A stretch of DNA of 64,000 nt from Planctomycetota bacterium. Lineage in GTDB: Bacteria; Planctomycetota; Phycisphaerae; WQYP01. Shown piece by piece: positions 44,944-54,725 of the stretch. The number at the start of each line of letters is the position of its first letter. Position 1 is the first letter of the stretch. The position numbers and the translations under genes are program-made. The notes beneath the pieces were generated by a model. That model worked only from the letters and a program-made list of their open reading frames with translations. It had not been told where the DNA came from and did not search any database. The stretch covers positions 1 through 64,000 of the forward strand of contig JAJZCR010000006.1 in the NCBI GenBank assembly GCA_021851715.1, read 5' to 3'.

Positions 44944-45690
44944 ATGAAAAAATCCATGGGCGATGGTGCACAGCAGATGCGCCCGCCTGTTTGGTATCAG
45001 GGAGCGCCCATTCACTTCGATTCCGCCTGGCCCTGCTGGCTTAAGTTGTCGGTGGCTCTGGGTATTTTTGCGCTGAGTTTTTTGATCGATCATAGTGCGG
45101 CTGTATGGGCGTTTCACACGCATTTGCACTTGAAATCGGACATCAAGCTGGAAATGACCATGCTGGGCCAATACGGCCAGTGGACCTGTTCCATTCTGGT
45201 GATCCTGGCAGTGGGCATGCTGGATAAAGAGGGCCGAAAAAAGGCTCTGGCGATTGCCCTGGGTTGCCTGGCGACGGTTCTGGTTTGTTACCTGCTCAAA
45301 GGAATGTTCGGCCGCACCCGACCTTGGGCCTACCACAATGGAAACTGGTCTTTCCTGGGGCCGGCTTATGGCTTTACCAATGCTAAGTATCAATCCTTTC
45401 CCAGCGCCCATACCACCGGTTCTTTTGCCTTAAGCGCGGGGCTGAGCTGGTTTTATCCACGTGGCCGGGCATTATTCTATGCCCTGGCTCTGGATGTGGC
45501 ATTTCAGCGGGTTTTGGAACACGCGCATTTTCCGTCGGATACAATTGCCGGTATGATACTGGCGATAGTGGTCGTGCGCAGTGTGTTGTACTACGGTGTG
45601 CCGGGAAAAATCATTCATATATTACCGCTGAAATGGCAAAAATGGTATCTGGCCGCCAACGTCGATGTACCGGCGGAGGCGGCAAGATAG
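44944..45690 (+). CDS. PAP2-superfamily phosphatase
   Basis: About 248 aa from the ATG at 44944, with GGAG six bases upstream; a longer frame begins at 44917. Five to six hydrophobic helices are visible. The three catalytic motifs are complete: KGMFGRTRPW (K-x6-RP), FPSAHTTGSFA (PSGH-like with Ala) and RVLEHAHFPSDTIAG (R-x5-H-x3-D). It likely dephosphorylates undecaprenyl pyrophosphate or a phosphatidic lipid. It diverges from the GT39 gene, which fits a shared lipid-linked sugar pathway. Confidence 0.88.
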   Translation: MKKSMGDGAQQMRPPVWYQGAPIHFDSAWPCWLKLSVALGIFALSFLIDHSAAVWAFHTHLHLKSDIKLEMTMLGQYGQWTCSILVILAVGMLDKEGRKKALAIALGCLATVLVCYLLKGMFGRTRPWAYHNGNWSFLGPAYGFTNAKYQSFPSAHTTGSFALSAGLSWFYPRGRALFYALALDVAFQRVLEHAHFPSDTIAGMILAIVVVRSVLYYGVPGKIIHILPLKWQKWYLAANVDVPAEAAR

Positions 45691-45750
45691 GCTAAAGTTA
45701 TGGGCGGCGGCGTACGGGGATTCTCTAATATCAACGAGAGGTAAGTCGTT

Positions 45751-48252
45751 GTGGCAAAAATCATCGATCTAAACGGAACCTGGAAACTTCGTTGGGAGGA
45801 CGGACAGCGTGGAGATCGGCTGTCGCGACTGCTGCGTCCGGACGTCGATTTAAGTCGGGCTTGGGATGCCACGGTTCCCGGTGCGGTGCATCTGGACTTA
45901 TGCAAAGCTGGACTGCTCGGCGAGCCGACGCTTGGACTTAACGTTCTGGCGGCCCGGTGGGTGGAAGAAATGTTGTGGCACTACCGGCGAACCTTTCATG
46001 CGCCGAAATTGGCCGCTGATGAACGCGCCTGGCTCGTGCTGGAAGGACTGGACCTGGCCGCCGGCATTTATTTGAATGGCCATGAGGTAGCTCGGCATGT
46101 AAATTCGTTTTATCCATGCCAGGTGGATGTCACCGAGCACCTGGTGGCGGGGGAGAACATTTTAATCGTTGATATCGAAAGCGGCCTGTTTCATGCCAGA
46201 GATCGCTGTGCCAATGGCCTGGGCATCACCATTGACAATCAATTGACCAAGCGGCCCTGGCTGCGCAAGCCGCAGTTTTCACACGGGTGGGATTGGGCCC
46301 CACGACTGCTGAATGTCGGGATTCATGGCCCCGTCCGGTTGGAAATAGTTCGTGCGGCGCGCGTGCAGCAGTTTACTCTGCGCGGCGATTTATCCGCAGA
46401 TCTGCAAACGGGCACCATCACCGCAACCGTATCGGTGACGGGATTGCAAAACGCACTGCTTAGCGGCGTATTGAGTCTACACGTACACGAAACCGGGCAG
46501 CGGATGCGCAAGACGGTGCAGATCAGTCCGGGCCTCAACCGGCTTGAGACCGGCACGGTAGTGGTGTCACCAAAACTGTGGTGGCCTGTCGGCCATGGCG
46601 ACCAGGCAAGGTACACCGTCACGGCCAGTCTGGAGATCAAGGGGAAAAGCATCGCCCGGACCACCCGGCAGATCGGCTTCCGGCATGTGCGGGTAAATCA
46701 GGAAAAGCATCCGACCGCCGGAACTTATTTTATTTTCGAGATCAACGGCCAGCCGATTTTCTGCAAGGGTGCCAACTTTGTGCCTGCGGATGTGATTCTT
46801 GCGCGTATTGATCGGCGGCGCTATGACACTCTGGTGGACCGGGCGCTGGAAGCCAATTTTAATTTTCTAAGGGTGTGGGGCGGCGGCATTTACGAACATG
46901 ACTATTTTTATGATCTGTGCGATGCGCGGGGCATTCTGGTCTGGCAGGAATTTATCTTTGCGTGCGCCAAATATCCAGCCACAGATGAGAAATTTCTGGC
47001 GGATATCAAAAACGAGGCTGCTTATCAAGTTCGGCGGTTGGCCCATCACCCCAGCCTGATTGCCTGGTGCGGCAACAACGAAATGGAGCAGGGCGCGTGG
47101 GAATGGGGCTATGAGCGCGGTCAGGCCTTTCCGGACTATGCTCTATTTCACCTCGTATTGCCCCGATTGCTGCAAACGGAAGATCCCGGGCGTTACTATC
47201 AACCCAGTTCTCCATTTTCACCGGGCGGGGCTTCACCTACGTCCGACATCACGGGCGATCAGCATCCGTGGTCCATTGGCTTTCATAACATCGACTTCTA
47301 CGGCTATCGCAATATGGTTTGCCGTTTTCCCAATGAAGGCGGTATTCTCGGCCCGGCAGCGCTGCCTACTGTGCAGGCTTGCCTGGAACCTGGTACGCGT
47401 CGGCCAGGATCGTTCGCCTGGGAACTTCATGACAACGGCATTTCCTCGTGGAATGACGGACAGCCTTATCCAGATCTGATGCTCCAGCATTGGCTGGGAA
47501 AATCACTGGATAAGATGACCTTGGAGGATTATGTCTACTGTGGCGGCGTGGTGCAGGGCGAAGGCTTGAGCGAATACATCAAAAATTTCCGGCGGCGTAT
47601 GTTTGACTCGTCCGCCGCAATTTTCTGGATGTACAACGATTGCTGGCCTGTAACGCGCAGTTGGACCATTGTAGACTACTACCTGCGGCGTACGCCGGCC
47701 TTCTGGCCGGTACGGCGGGCTATGGCCCGGCTCATTGTGGTGCTGGTTCGCCAGGAAGATAAGGTCAAAATCTTCGGCGTTAATGACGGCCCGACTTTTC
47801 GCGGTACCCTGCGCTACGGCCTGTTGGCGCTGGCGGGCGGGTATCCGCAGGACCACACGCAAACCGTCACGTTGCCATCCAATGCAAGCACCGTGCTGGC
47901 GGAGTTTAGCGCCCGTCAGTGGGACAGGCTCGGCAAGACCACGCACTCCGGATTTGCCCTGCTCAGTGATGAAGCGGGGCGCGAAATGGCACGAGACAGG
48001 CTGCTGCTGGTCCCCTTTAAGGATATGGATTGGCCGCGGACGCGGCTTCAGGTGAGCTTGCGCCAGGGACAGGCCATTTTCCATAGCCGTACTTTTGCCT
48101 GGCGTGTGTGCCTGGATTTAGATGGAGAAAAATCCTGGCCGGACAATTTTTTCGATGTTTTCCCCGGTATTCCCACCGTATTACCGTGGCCATCGCAACT
48201 TGGGGCACCGCGGGTTTTGCGTATCGGCAATGACATCGTGCGTCAATCGTGA
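45751..48252 (+). CDS. Beta-mannosidase (GH2)
   Basis: An 833-aa enzyme with a GTG start and GAGAGG upstream. Family layout is complete: an N-terminal jelly roll (NGTWKLRWEDGQRGD, TVPGAVHLDLCKAGL), immunoglobulin-like domains, and the TIM barrel. The catalytic acid Glu is in AWCGNNEMEQG (about residue 435). The nucleophile Glu is probably in CRFPNEGGILGP (about 530). The conserved FLRVWGGGIYEHDYFYDLCD segment is present. There is no signal peptide, so it acts on imported manno-oligosaccharides in the cytoplasm. With the nearby GH36 and GH29 genes it suggests use of mannan or galactomannan and fucosylated glycans. Confidence 0.93.
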   Translation: MAKIIDLNGTWKLRWEDGQRGDRLSRLLRPDVDLSRAWDATVPGAVHLDLCKAGLLGEPTLGLNVLAARWVEEMLWHYRRTFHAPKLAADERAWLVLEGLDLAAGIYLNGHEVARHVNSFYPCQVDVTEHLVAGENILIVDIESGLFHARDRCANGLGITIDNQLTKRPWLRKPQFSHGWDWAPRLLNVGIHGPVRLEIVRAARVQQFTLRGDLSADLQTGTITATVSVTGLQNALLSGVLSLHVHETGQRMRKTVQISPGLNRLETGTVVVSPKLWWPVGHGDQARYTVTASLEIKGKSIARTTRQIGFRHVRVNQEKHPTAGTYFIFEINGQPIFCKGANFVPADVILARIDRRRYDTLVDRALEANFNFLRVWGGGIYEHDYFYDLCDARGILVWQEFIFACAKYPATDEKFLADIKNEAAYQVRRLAHHPSLIAWCGNNEMEQGAWEWGYERGQAFPDYALFHLVLPRLLQTEDPGRYYQPSSPFSPGGASPTSDITGDQHPWSIGFHNIDFYGYRNMVCRFPNEGGILGPAALPTVQACLEPGTRRPGSFAWELHDNGISSWNDGQPYPDLMLQHWLGKSLDKMTLEDYVYCGGVVQGEGLSEYIKNFRRRMFDSSAAIFWMYNDCWPVTRSWTIVDYYLRRTPAFWPVRRAMARLIVVLVRQEDKVKIFGVNDGPTFRGTLRYGLLALAGGYPQDHTQTVTLPSNASTVLAEFSARQWDRLGKTTHSGFALLSDEAGREMARDRLLLVPFKDMDWPRTRLQVSLRQGQAIFHSRTFAWRVCLDLDGEKSWPDNFFDVFPGIPTVLPWPSQLGAPRVLRIGNDIVRQS

Positions 48253-48325
48253 GGCAGGTCGGATGGCTGATCGCTTGCCCCAAAAAACCTCAAGGCAATT
48301 GCAGTGAGGCAGCGCTGTCTGGTGC

Positions 48326-48994
48326 TCAGGGAAGCGGTTTCTGAATTTTAGCCGCGTGGGCTTGAATGCGGCGGTGGATGAGATAAATGGCGGCGGCCAC
48401 GACGAGTACGGCAATACCCACCAGCACGACAATATGTTTGATTTTGGCGACCTCCTGGATGGCCATGTGGAACTCTGCGGCGAAATGATAGCCGATGAAA
48501 ATAAACGTCGGCACGCTGACCAGCGCGGCCAAGCCATCGACAATCACAAACTGCAGATAACGCATTTTTGAAATACCACATAGTGCAAACACCAGCGCAC
48601 GGATTCCGGGAATGAATCGGCCCACAAACAGTGTTAGATTTCCATGTTTCTGAAAATGCTTTTCCAGAAATATACGGCGTTTGGACCCCAGGGCCTTGCG
48701 AACATGGCGGGAGAGGAAGTTATTGGCATCTAGTCCGTAACGGCCGACATACCAGAGAATACTGTCGCCGCAGATCACGCCCAACATCCCCGCGGTAATC
48801 ATGAGAAGAACGGAGGTATGTTGCGGCAGGGGGCTATACTGGGGACTGCTCAGATACCCGGAAAACATGAGCGGTACATCTTCGGGAATGGGCAGGCCCA
48901 TGCCGCCGGCCACCAGGATTGCCGCCAACCCGAAATAGGTAAACTGCTTTAACAGGCTCGTGAGCAGTGGAACTAAATTTATCCAAAAGAGCAT
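48326..48994 (-). CDS. DedA-family membrane protein
   Basis: A 222-aa protein with four to five hydrophobic segments. The family motifs appear: GMGLPIPEDVPLMFSGYLSS near the start, GDSILWYVGRYG, and LFVGRFIPGIRALVFALCGI with the conserved arginines. DedA proteins are proton-dependent flippases for lipid carriers such as undecaprenyl phosphate. It converges with the mannosidase gene and is followed upstream on the same strand by GH36. Confidence 0.9.
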   Translation of the reverse strand: MLFWINLVPLLTSLLKQFTYFGLAAILVAGGMGLPIPEDVPLMFSGYLSSPQYSPLPQHTSVLLMITAGMLGVICGDSILWYVGRYGLDANNFLSRHVRKALGSKRRIFLEKHFQKHGNLTLFVGRFIPGIRALVFALCGISKMRYLQFVIVDGLAALVSVPTFIFIGYHFAAEFHMAIQEVAKIKHIVVLVGIAVLVVAAAIYLIHRRIQAHAAKIQKPLP

Positions 48995-49067
48995 GCAATC
49001 GCCCGGGAACGCAAAAAAACAATCTTACCGCAGGGATGGTAGGCGGTCCAGAGAGAGGTTCGTTGGT

Positions 49068-51017
49068 TTAAAAGCGAAACAGTCGCGATTGATGGGGTTC
49101 CAGCTCCAGCGGCGAATCGGACCGGGGCCAAACTGCAGGTTGGTGATTCCAGGCATCGTGGGGCGAGAATTTTTCCACGCCAAGTTGTTGCAGCAATGTC
49201 GCAGGCACATGGAGCCGGCGTGGTCCGTCGCTCCAATTGAAAAGGCCCAGAAGGGTTTCGCGGTCGCCCTGAGCAACCCATAGGGATGGAGGCTCGGCAA
49301 CGCGTCCCACAGGAAGGTCGGCGCACCAGACGCGTCGTGTTGGATCGGAGAGCTCCAAGGCTGCATTTAAGCGTGTTAGCGCGGCCGGATCCACCTTGGT
49401 CAAATCTCCGCCGAGTTCCAACGCGGCACCGGTAATGCCGGCCAAGTTGAGCCAGGTTTGCCATTGGGTGTGATTCCAATTTTTACTTACACCAATCGAA
49501 TCCATATTGGGAAGAATAGGTCGCTGCGACATGAGCATATTGGTGTTGGCGCACCATGCGGCGATGCGTTTGACCAAAGCCCAATCGCCATTGCCGATGT
49601 CTTCGGAGCAACGGAAATAATCCGCGCCATCCACCGCTAACAGTGGATCGCCGGTGCCGCAAACAACACACCATCCCAAAAAGCCATCGGCGGGCAGGTA
49701 TTTCCGGAAGGTTTGCACCAGCCAGCGGCGCCAGTGCAGGGCGGTTTGGCCGGGATATCTGAAACGCACCCGTTTTCCTTCAAAGGCAAAGCTGGAAAAA
49801 TCAAGTTTAACGCCCTCAAATCCCCAGTCGCAAAAGATGGTGCGGCATAGTTTATCGAGATATTGGCGTACTGCGGGAATAGATGGATCCAGTACCCCGA
49901 TGGTGCCGTAAAAAGACGTGAGATTTCCGAATTGGATCGGATGGCCGGTATCGTCACAGAGTATCCAATCCGGGTGATCGTGAATCATCGGGGATTCAAG
50001 AGCGGCCCAGAGGCCCACCCAGATGGCCGGGCGCAAACCAGCGCCCTTGATGGCCGTCGTCAGGGCGGTGGGCCCGCCGGGGAATTTTTCGCGATCAAAT
50101 GGGTTCTCGCCGTCATAAATAATATCGGTAAAACCTCGTTTTCCATGGACGTATCTGCGCTGGTAACCATCATCAATTTGCACAAAGCGCACGGATGGAA
50201 AATGGCGGGTGAGAATGGGCAGTTGGTTGATCACATCCGCGTGGGTGGTGCGATCAAAAAAATCATAGTTCCAACTGCACCAGATCCGTTGCTGGACCAA
50301 TGGATTATCTTTTCGTCGGTCGAAGACTCCACCGCTGCGTAATAAATCGTAGTATTGGTCCGTCACATGTTGCGGGTTGCCGGTGCGGCAGAGCTGTAAA
50401 AATAACCGTTCGCCGGGGATGGTGGCACCCGGAGCGATTGGAATGGCATCAATGCCGGTGGGCAGTTCATCAATTTCAAAAAAGAAGTCGCCGGAGTCAT
50501 TGCGGCCGCGCAGGCGAAAAATAAGATGAAAACATTGGGCCGTTAGAGCCGCACAGAACAGACCGCAATCGCGATCCGCGGAACCAATAAACAGGCCTGG
50601 AAAAACATGATCTTCCGACCAACCTAGTTCGGTGGTGACATTGGGCATCGGATTAAAATACGAATCTCCCCGAATCGTGCCGGAGCCGTAGTAATCACTA
50701 CGGAAATTTTCGGTCGTAAAATAAAATGGCTTCCAGGTTTCAGAAAATTTCAGGCCGGCGTCGGCTGTAACGTCTGACGGCATACCCCAGCGGATGCGCT
50801 GCAGGTGAACGGTTTGTTGGCCGGGATTATGCACCATCGCCTGAATCACCGCATATTCAGGCGTGATGGCATGGGTTTGTGCCGTAACGGTACATCGTCC
50901 GGGGCCGGAAAGTACTGCCCGAGGCAATAATCCGCGCCAGCCCAGGTTAGCATTAGCATTAAGCAGATTCACCGCAGTGGAATTCGCCGGCTGCACAGCG
51001 TTGGCGGGGTGGGTCAT
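49068..51017 (-). CDS. GH36/alpha-galactosidase-like glycoside hydrolase
   Basis: A 649-aa protein without signal peptide. It has an N-terminal beta-sandwich, then a TIM barrel with FVQIDDGYQRRYVHGKRG and LDPSIPAVRQYLDKL. The nucleophile region WGFEGVKLDFSSFAFEG has Asp in KLDF, and the acid/base region is DYFRCSEDIGNGD. The C-terminal beta domain closes with LELEPHQSRLFRF. The KLDF plus SEDxG pair is typical of GH36/GH31-clan alpha-galactosidases. Substrate details are not decidable, but an alpha-galactoside is the best guess. Confidence 0.87.
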   Translation of the reverse strand: MTHPANAVQPANSTAVNLLNANANLGWRGLLPRAVLSGPGRCTVTAQTHAITPEYAVIQAMVHNPGQQTVHLQRIRWGMPSDVTADAGLKFSETWKPFYFTTENFRSDYYGSGTIRGDSYFNPMPNVTTELGWSEDHVFPGLFIGSADRDCGLFCAALTAQCFHLIFRLRGRNDSGDFFFEIDELPTGIDAIPIAPGATIPGERLFLQLCRTGNPQHVTDQYYDLLRSGGVFDRRKDNPLVQQRIWCSWNYDFFDRTTHADVINQLPILTRHFPSVRFVQIDDGYQRRYVHGKRGFTDIIYDGENPFDREKFPGGPTALTTAIKGAGLRPAIWVGLWAALESPMIHDHPDWILCDDTGHPIQFGNLTSFYGTIGVLDPSIPAVRQYLDKLCRTIFCDWGFEGVKLDFSSFAFEGKRVRFRYPGQTALHWRRWLVQTFRKYLPADGFLGWCVVCGTGDPLLAVDGADYFRCSEDIGNGDWALVKRIAAWCANTNMLMSQRPILPNMDSIGVSKNWNHTQWQTWLNLAGITGAALELGGDLTKVDPAALTRLNAALELSDPTRRVWCADLPVGRVAEPPSLWVAQGDRETLLGLFNWSDGPRRLHVPATLLQQLGVEKFSPHDAWNHQPAVWPRSDSPLELEPHQSRLFRF

Positions 51018-51139
51018 AATTAATTCCTTACTTGGCTCGGCGATGCTGGTATCGAAATTAATGATGTGATAAAGTCAATGATTCGTCAACCGGCGGAGCA
51101 CCTTGGCGGTCCGCTGCAATAAAGTAAAGGAAAACAGCT

Positions 51140-52114
51140 ATGGCTGAACTGGTAATTCCGCACCGCGGTGATCAACGCCTGAGCTTGGAGCAACTTCAGG
51201 CCTGGGAGAATCTGCATCTGGGCATGTTTATCCATTTTGGGATGAGTACCTTTGAGGGTAATGAATTATCCAGAGGAGATCAGCCTTCCACGCTGTATGC
51301 CCCGGATCGGCTGGATGTGGATCAGTGGATAAGCGTCGCTCGCGATGTCGGCATGAAGTATGCGGTGCTTACCACCAAGCACGTGGCCGGCCATTGTCTG
51401 TGGCCCACCCAGTTTAACAATTATCACGTCGGCACCAGTGGCAACAAGACGGATGTGGTGGAGGCATTTGTAAAAGCATGCCGCAAGCATGGCCTGATAC
51501 CGGGCCTGTATTATTGTGCATGGGATAATCACAATTTGTTTGGATCTATGACGCCCAGCATGACCAGATGGGAATGGGCTTTTACCACGCAGGAATATCA
51601 GCAGTTTCAATGGTGGCAACTCGACGAACTGATGGAACACTACGGATCGGTGGGAATATGGTGGATAGACATACCCAAAGTGCTGCCGCGGGATTATCGG
51701 CAAAGGCTGTATGCCCACATTGCCGGGAGGCAGCCAAAATCGTTGATTTTTTACAACAACGGCATCGGGGACGGCAGCAATTATCCTTATGCGGATGCGT
51801 GGCCGTCGGACGGTGTGATGATTGAGAGGTTTTTACCCAATAGCCAATTTGGACACCAACCTTGGCGGGAATTTGATGGTAAAAAATATTACATGGTGGG
51901 AGAGGTGTGTGATCCGATCGGCAAGGAATGGTTCTTTGTGGAAGGTGACAAACCGCGCAGCGACGCGGAATTGCTGGGCATGTATTTAACTGCGGTGAGC
52001 CGAGGGGCTAATTTGTTGTTGGACGTACCGCCGGATCGGCATGGTTTAATACCCTCCATGCACATAGATGCGCTGCTGAGGTTACGCAGAAATATTGACA
52101 AGCTGGGATGGTGA
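51140..52114 (+). CDS. Alpha-L-fucosidase (GH29)
   Basis: A 324-aa enzyme, the catalytic barrel only. The family's N-terminal WENLHLGMFIHFGMSTF, the YAVLTTKHVAGHCLWPT segment with the conserved HH-type residues, and GLYYCAWDNHN are present. The likely nucleophile Asp is in VGIWWIDIPKVL. The late SRGANLLLDVPPDRHG is characteristic of GH29. It has no signal peptide and lacks the extra C-terminal beta domain of longer members. It diverges from the GH36 gene with 122 bases between, probably a shared control region. Confidence 0.9.
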   Translation: MAELVIPHRGDQRLSLEQLQAWENLHLGMFIHFGMSTFEGNELSRGDQPSTLYAPDRLDVDQWISVARDVGMKYAVLTTKHVAGHCLWPTQFNNYHVGTSGNKTDVVEAFVKACRKHGLIPGLYYCAWDNHNLFGSMTPSMTRWEWAFTTQEYQQFQWWQLDELMEHYGSVGIWWIDIPKVLPRDYRQRLYAHIAGRQPKSLIFYNNGIGDGSNYPYADAWPSDGVMIERFLPNSQFGHQPWREFDGKKYYMVGEVCDPIGKEWFFVEGDKPRSDAELLGMYLTAVSRGANLLLDVPPDRHGLIPSMHIDALLRLRRNIDKLGW

Positions 52115-52134
52115 AGCGCCGCAGCAGGCCGCCA

Positions 52135-54102
52135 TTACATGTCAGATATGCTGCGGGGCGCCAGTGTAGTCCGCAAGGCGTTGAGCACTACCAGCACATC
52201 AATGACTTCCTGCAGCACAGCTCCGCCCACGGGCGGCAGATAGCCGGCGGCGGCTACGCCCACGGCAATAAGCGATAGCGCAATGCCGCCCACAGCTGAT
52301 TGCAACGCGATAGTGCGTAAGCGGCGGGCGATATGTAAAAATTCATCGACCTTACGCAGTGAAGAATCGAGAATGACCGCTGCGGCCGCTTCCGCGGTTA
52401 CGTCCGACGTGCGGCCAAACGCAATACCCACTGTGGCGGCCAGTAAAGCCGGGGCATCGTTGATGCCATCGCCCAGGTAGGCAGTGCGATGCTGGGAGGT
52501 TTCCGCTCTGACAATAGATAATTTTTCCTCCGGTGATTTTTCGGCGTATACGGTGGAAATACCGACCCGTTTGGCCAGATCATGGGCTTCCGCGGCACGA
52601 TCTCCGGTCAGTAATATCATGCGGCTAATATCGTGCTTGGGACCAAGATGATGCATGAAGGATTTTACCTCGGCCCGTGGTTCATCTTGAAACTGGAAGG
52701 TAGCGGCATACGTGCCGTCCACAATGAGCACACATTCCAGGCCGGGGGCGACTGGCGGCAGTTGTGCGGCAATAGCCGGGGAAACGCATTTGCGCCCGGT
52801 GACGACTACGTGGCGGCCATCCACTGTGCCGGCCAGACCTTGGCCGGGCGGTTCGTTGACATCCGCCACGGGAAGCAGTGGCATGGGGTGGCTTTTCACA
52901 GAGCTATTGATGGCGCTGGCGAGCGGATGTTTGGAATACTGCTCAAGACTGGCCGCGTAGACAATGGCGTGCTCCGGAGTAAATTCATTGGCAGTGGCAA
53001 CATGGGTGAGCCGCGGCTCACCGAATGTAAGCGTGCCGGTCTTATCAAAGAAGAAAGCCCGGCAAGTGGGAAGCTGTTCGAGCACTGCGGGATCTTTTAC
53101 AATAATGCCGCGCCTGGCCGCAAGCGAAATGGATCCGATAATGGCCACGGGTATGGCGATCAGAAGCGGGCAGGGCGTGGCCACCACCAGCACCGCCAAA
53201 AAACGCACGGGATCCCGGGCCAAAATGCCGGCGATCAAGGCGATGATAACAGCTATGGGTGTATACATGGCCCCCAGGGTATCGCCAATGCGGCGAAGCT
53301 TGGGGCGTTGCTGTTCCGATTCCTTCATGACTTCCATAATGCGTGCGTAGCGCGAATCCTGGGGTTTTCGGGTAACGGTAATGACCATCAGCGAAGAACC
53401 ATTGACCGAACCGGATAGCACTTCAGATCCGGGAGCCTTGGCTATTTGATAAGGTTCTCCGGTGAGATACGATTCATCCATGGTTCCGTGGCCTTCATGC
53501 ACCACACCGTCAGCGGGGCAAATTTCATGGGCATACACCAGCAGCGTTTCGCCGGGGTGAATATCATTGATGGCAATGTCGGAAACCGTTCCGTTGACGC
53601 GACGATGGGCCACAGATGGCATGCGTTTGGCCAGGGATCTCAGCACAGAAGAAGCGCTGCGCACGGCGTAGGCTTCCAGACTTTCTCCGCCGGAAAGCAT
53701 GAGCACCACGAGTGTACCCGCCAGGTATTGCCCGAGAATGGCGGCGGTAACAATGGAAATGCCAGCCAGCAAGTCAGAGCCAAACTTACCACGCAGCATT
53801 TGCCTGAGCAGATCAAACACCAGAGGTGTCCCGCCAAGAAGCAGCGCCACCCACAGCGGTATGTCGCGGGCAGGTCCGCCCGCACCAACGGCAAAACGTA
53901 ACACCAGATAAACGGCAATTGCCAGAAGAGCAAGAAGGGCAATTGATGCGTGGAGATATGACTCTACACTTGCATGTCCAGCCGCCGCCGGTGTTGGTGG
54001 AGGAGGCTTGGCTGCGATGACTGGCTTTTTTCCTGGGTGATCCCGTAGAGGCTCCTTCCTGGCTTGCGCGTTATCTGGGGCATCAGAGAGTGGACTGGAC
54101 AT
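52135..54102 (-). CDS. Heavy-metal P1B-type ATPase with TPC motif
   Basis: About 655 aa from the ATG at 54102, with GGGAAA upstream. It has no N-terminal CxxC metal-binding domain; the first 45 residues are Pro/Lys-rich and soluble. The ion path helix reads VVATPCPLLIAIPVAIIG (TPCP). The actuator shows YLTGEPYQIAKAPG, the phosphorylation site FFDKTGTLTFGEP, the SLEQYSKHPLASAI histidine motif and LGDGINDAPAL. The last two helices are VGGIALSLIAVGVAAAGY and the QEVIDVLVVLNALRTT end. As far as I recall TPCP-type pumps are a minor P1B group whose metal is not settled; Ni or Fe would be interesting here, but no data in the window decide it. Confidence 0.9.
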   Translation of the reverse strand: MSSPLSDAPDNAQARKEPLRDHPGKKPVIAAKPPPPTPAAAGHASVESYLHASIALLALLAIAVYLVLRFAVGAGGPARDIPLWVALLLGGTPLVFDLLRQMLRGKFGSDLLAGISIVTAAILGQYLAGTLVVLMLSGGESLEAYAVRSASSVLRSLAKRMPSVAHRRVNGTVSDIAINDIHPGETLLVYAHEICPADGVVHEGHGTMDESYLTGEPYQIAKAPGSEVLSGSVNGSSLMVITVTRKPQDSRYARIMEVMKESEQQRPKLRRIGDTLGAMYTPIAVIIALIAGILARDPVRFLAVLVVATPCPLLIAIPVAIIGSISLAARRGIIVKDPAVLEQLPTCRAFFFDKTGTLTFGEPRLTHVATANEFTPEHAIVYAASLEQYSKHPLASAINSSVKSHPMPLLPVADVNEPPGQGLAGTVDGRHVVVTGRKCVSPAIAAQLPPVAPGLECVLIVDGTYAATFQFQDEPRAEVKSFMHHLGPKHDISRMILLTGDRAAEAHDLAKRVGISTVYAEKSPEEKLSIVRAETSQHRTAYLGDGINDAPALLAATVGIAFGRTSDVTAEAAAAVILDSSLRKVDEFLHIARRLRTIALQSAVGGIALSLIAVGVAAAGYLPPVGGAVLQEVIDVLVVLNALRTTLAPRSISDM

Positions 54103-54725
54103 AAATTTTCCCAATTTTATAGCGCCGACGCGCCCATCATGCCCGATTATTTTGGCCGGGACAAGCGCAGTGGGTGTACCAGATTGTTATAGGGGATTGA
54201 TAGTAAGGCCGCGGAACTCCAAGGAATTTGCCGTACTCAAAAGCGGTTTCCTGATGCCTGATAGGCTTACCAGGCTGCCGCCAGCACATCAACCGCATGG
54301 CAGCGCATGCTCTGGGGAACAGTGATTTCCATTTGTCCATCATGCCAAGCAAGATAAATCAATACCACCATGCACGGCCAAAATTCCCCAATGAATAAAC
54401 AATCCCAGGCCGGCCTGAGGGAACCATTGGGCTTCGGGGTGGGCGGTGTGGGTATTGATCTGAGGCGCTCTCATGCCCAAGGCCACATGCTATGCGGCCG
54501 CAGCGGCGGCGGTATCTACAACGGTGGTGGTCATGGCCTGCGTGTTCTTTTTGTCCATGCTCGCTTTTGGAGCCGGTCATCGTGTCGTAACCGCATGGAA
54601 ATGTCAAGAACCAACGGGTTACCATTGGAAGCCGGAATATCACCATTTGAAGATATTGGAAAGCCGGCCTAAAATAACCAAGAATGCCTTACTAAATGGG
54701 AGGCAGTTTGCAGGAGTTGACTACC
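54103..54725. other. Intergenic stretch with a doubtful small frame
   Basis: About 620 bases. A plus-strand frame from 54473 begins with a signal-like segment (VSTTVVVMACVFFLSMLAFG) and continues with Trp/His/Cys-rich residues (TAWKCQEPTGYHW), but it has no good ribosome site and runs far into the thioredoxin gene in another frame. It may be a real small membrane protein broken by a frameshift, or chance. Another frame (54370-54672) has unlikely composition. No RNA gene is seen. Confidence 0.35.
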
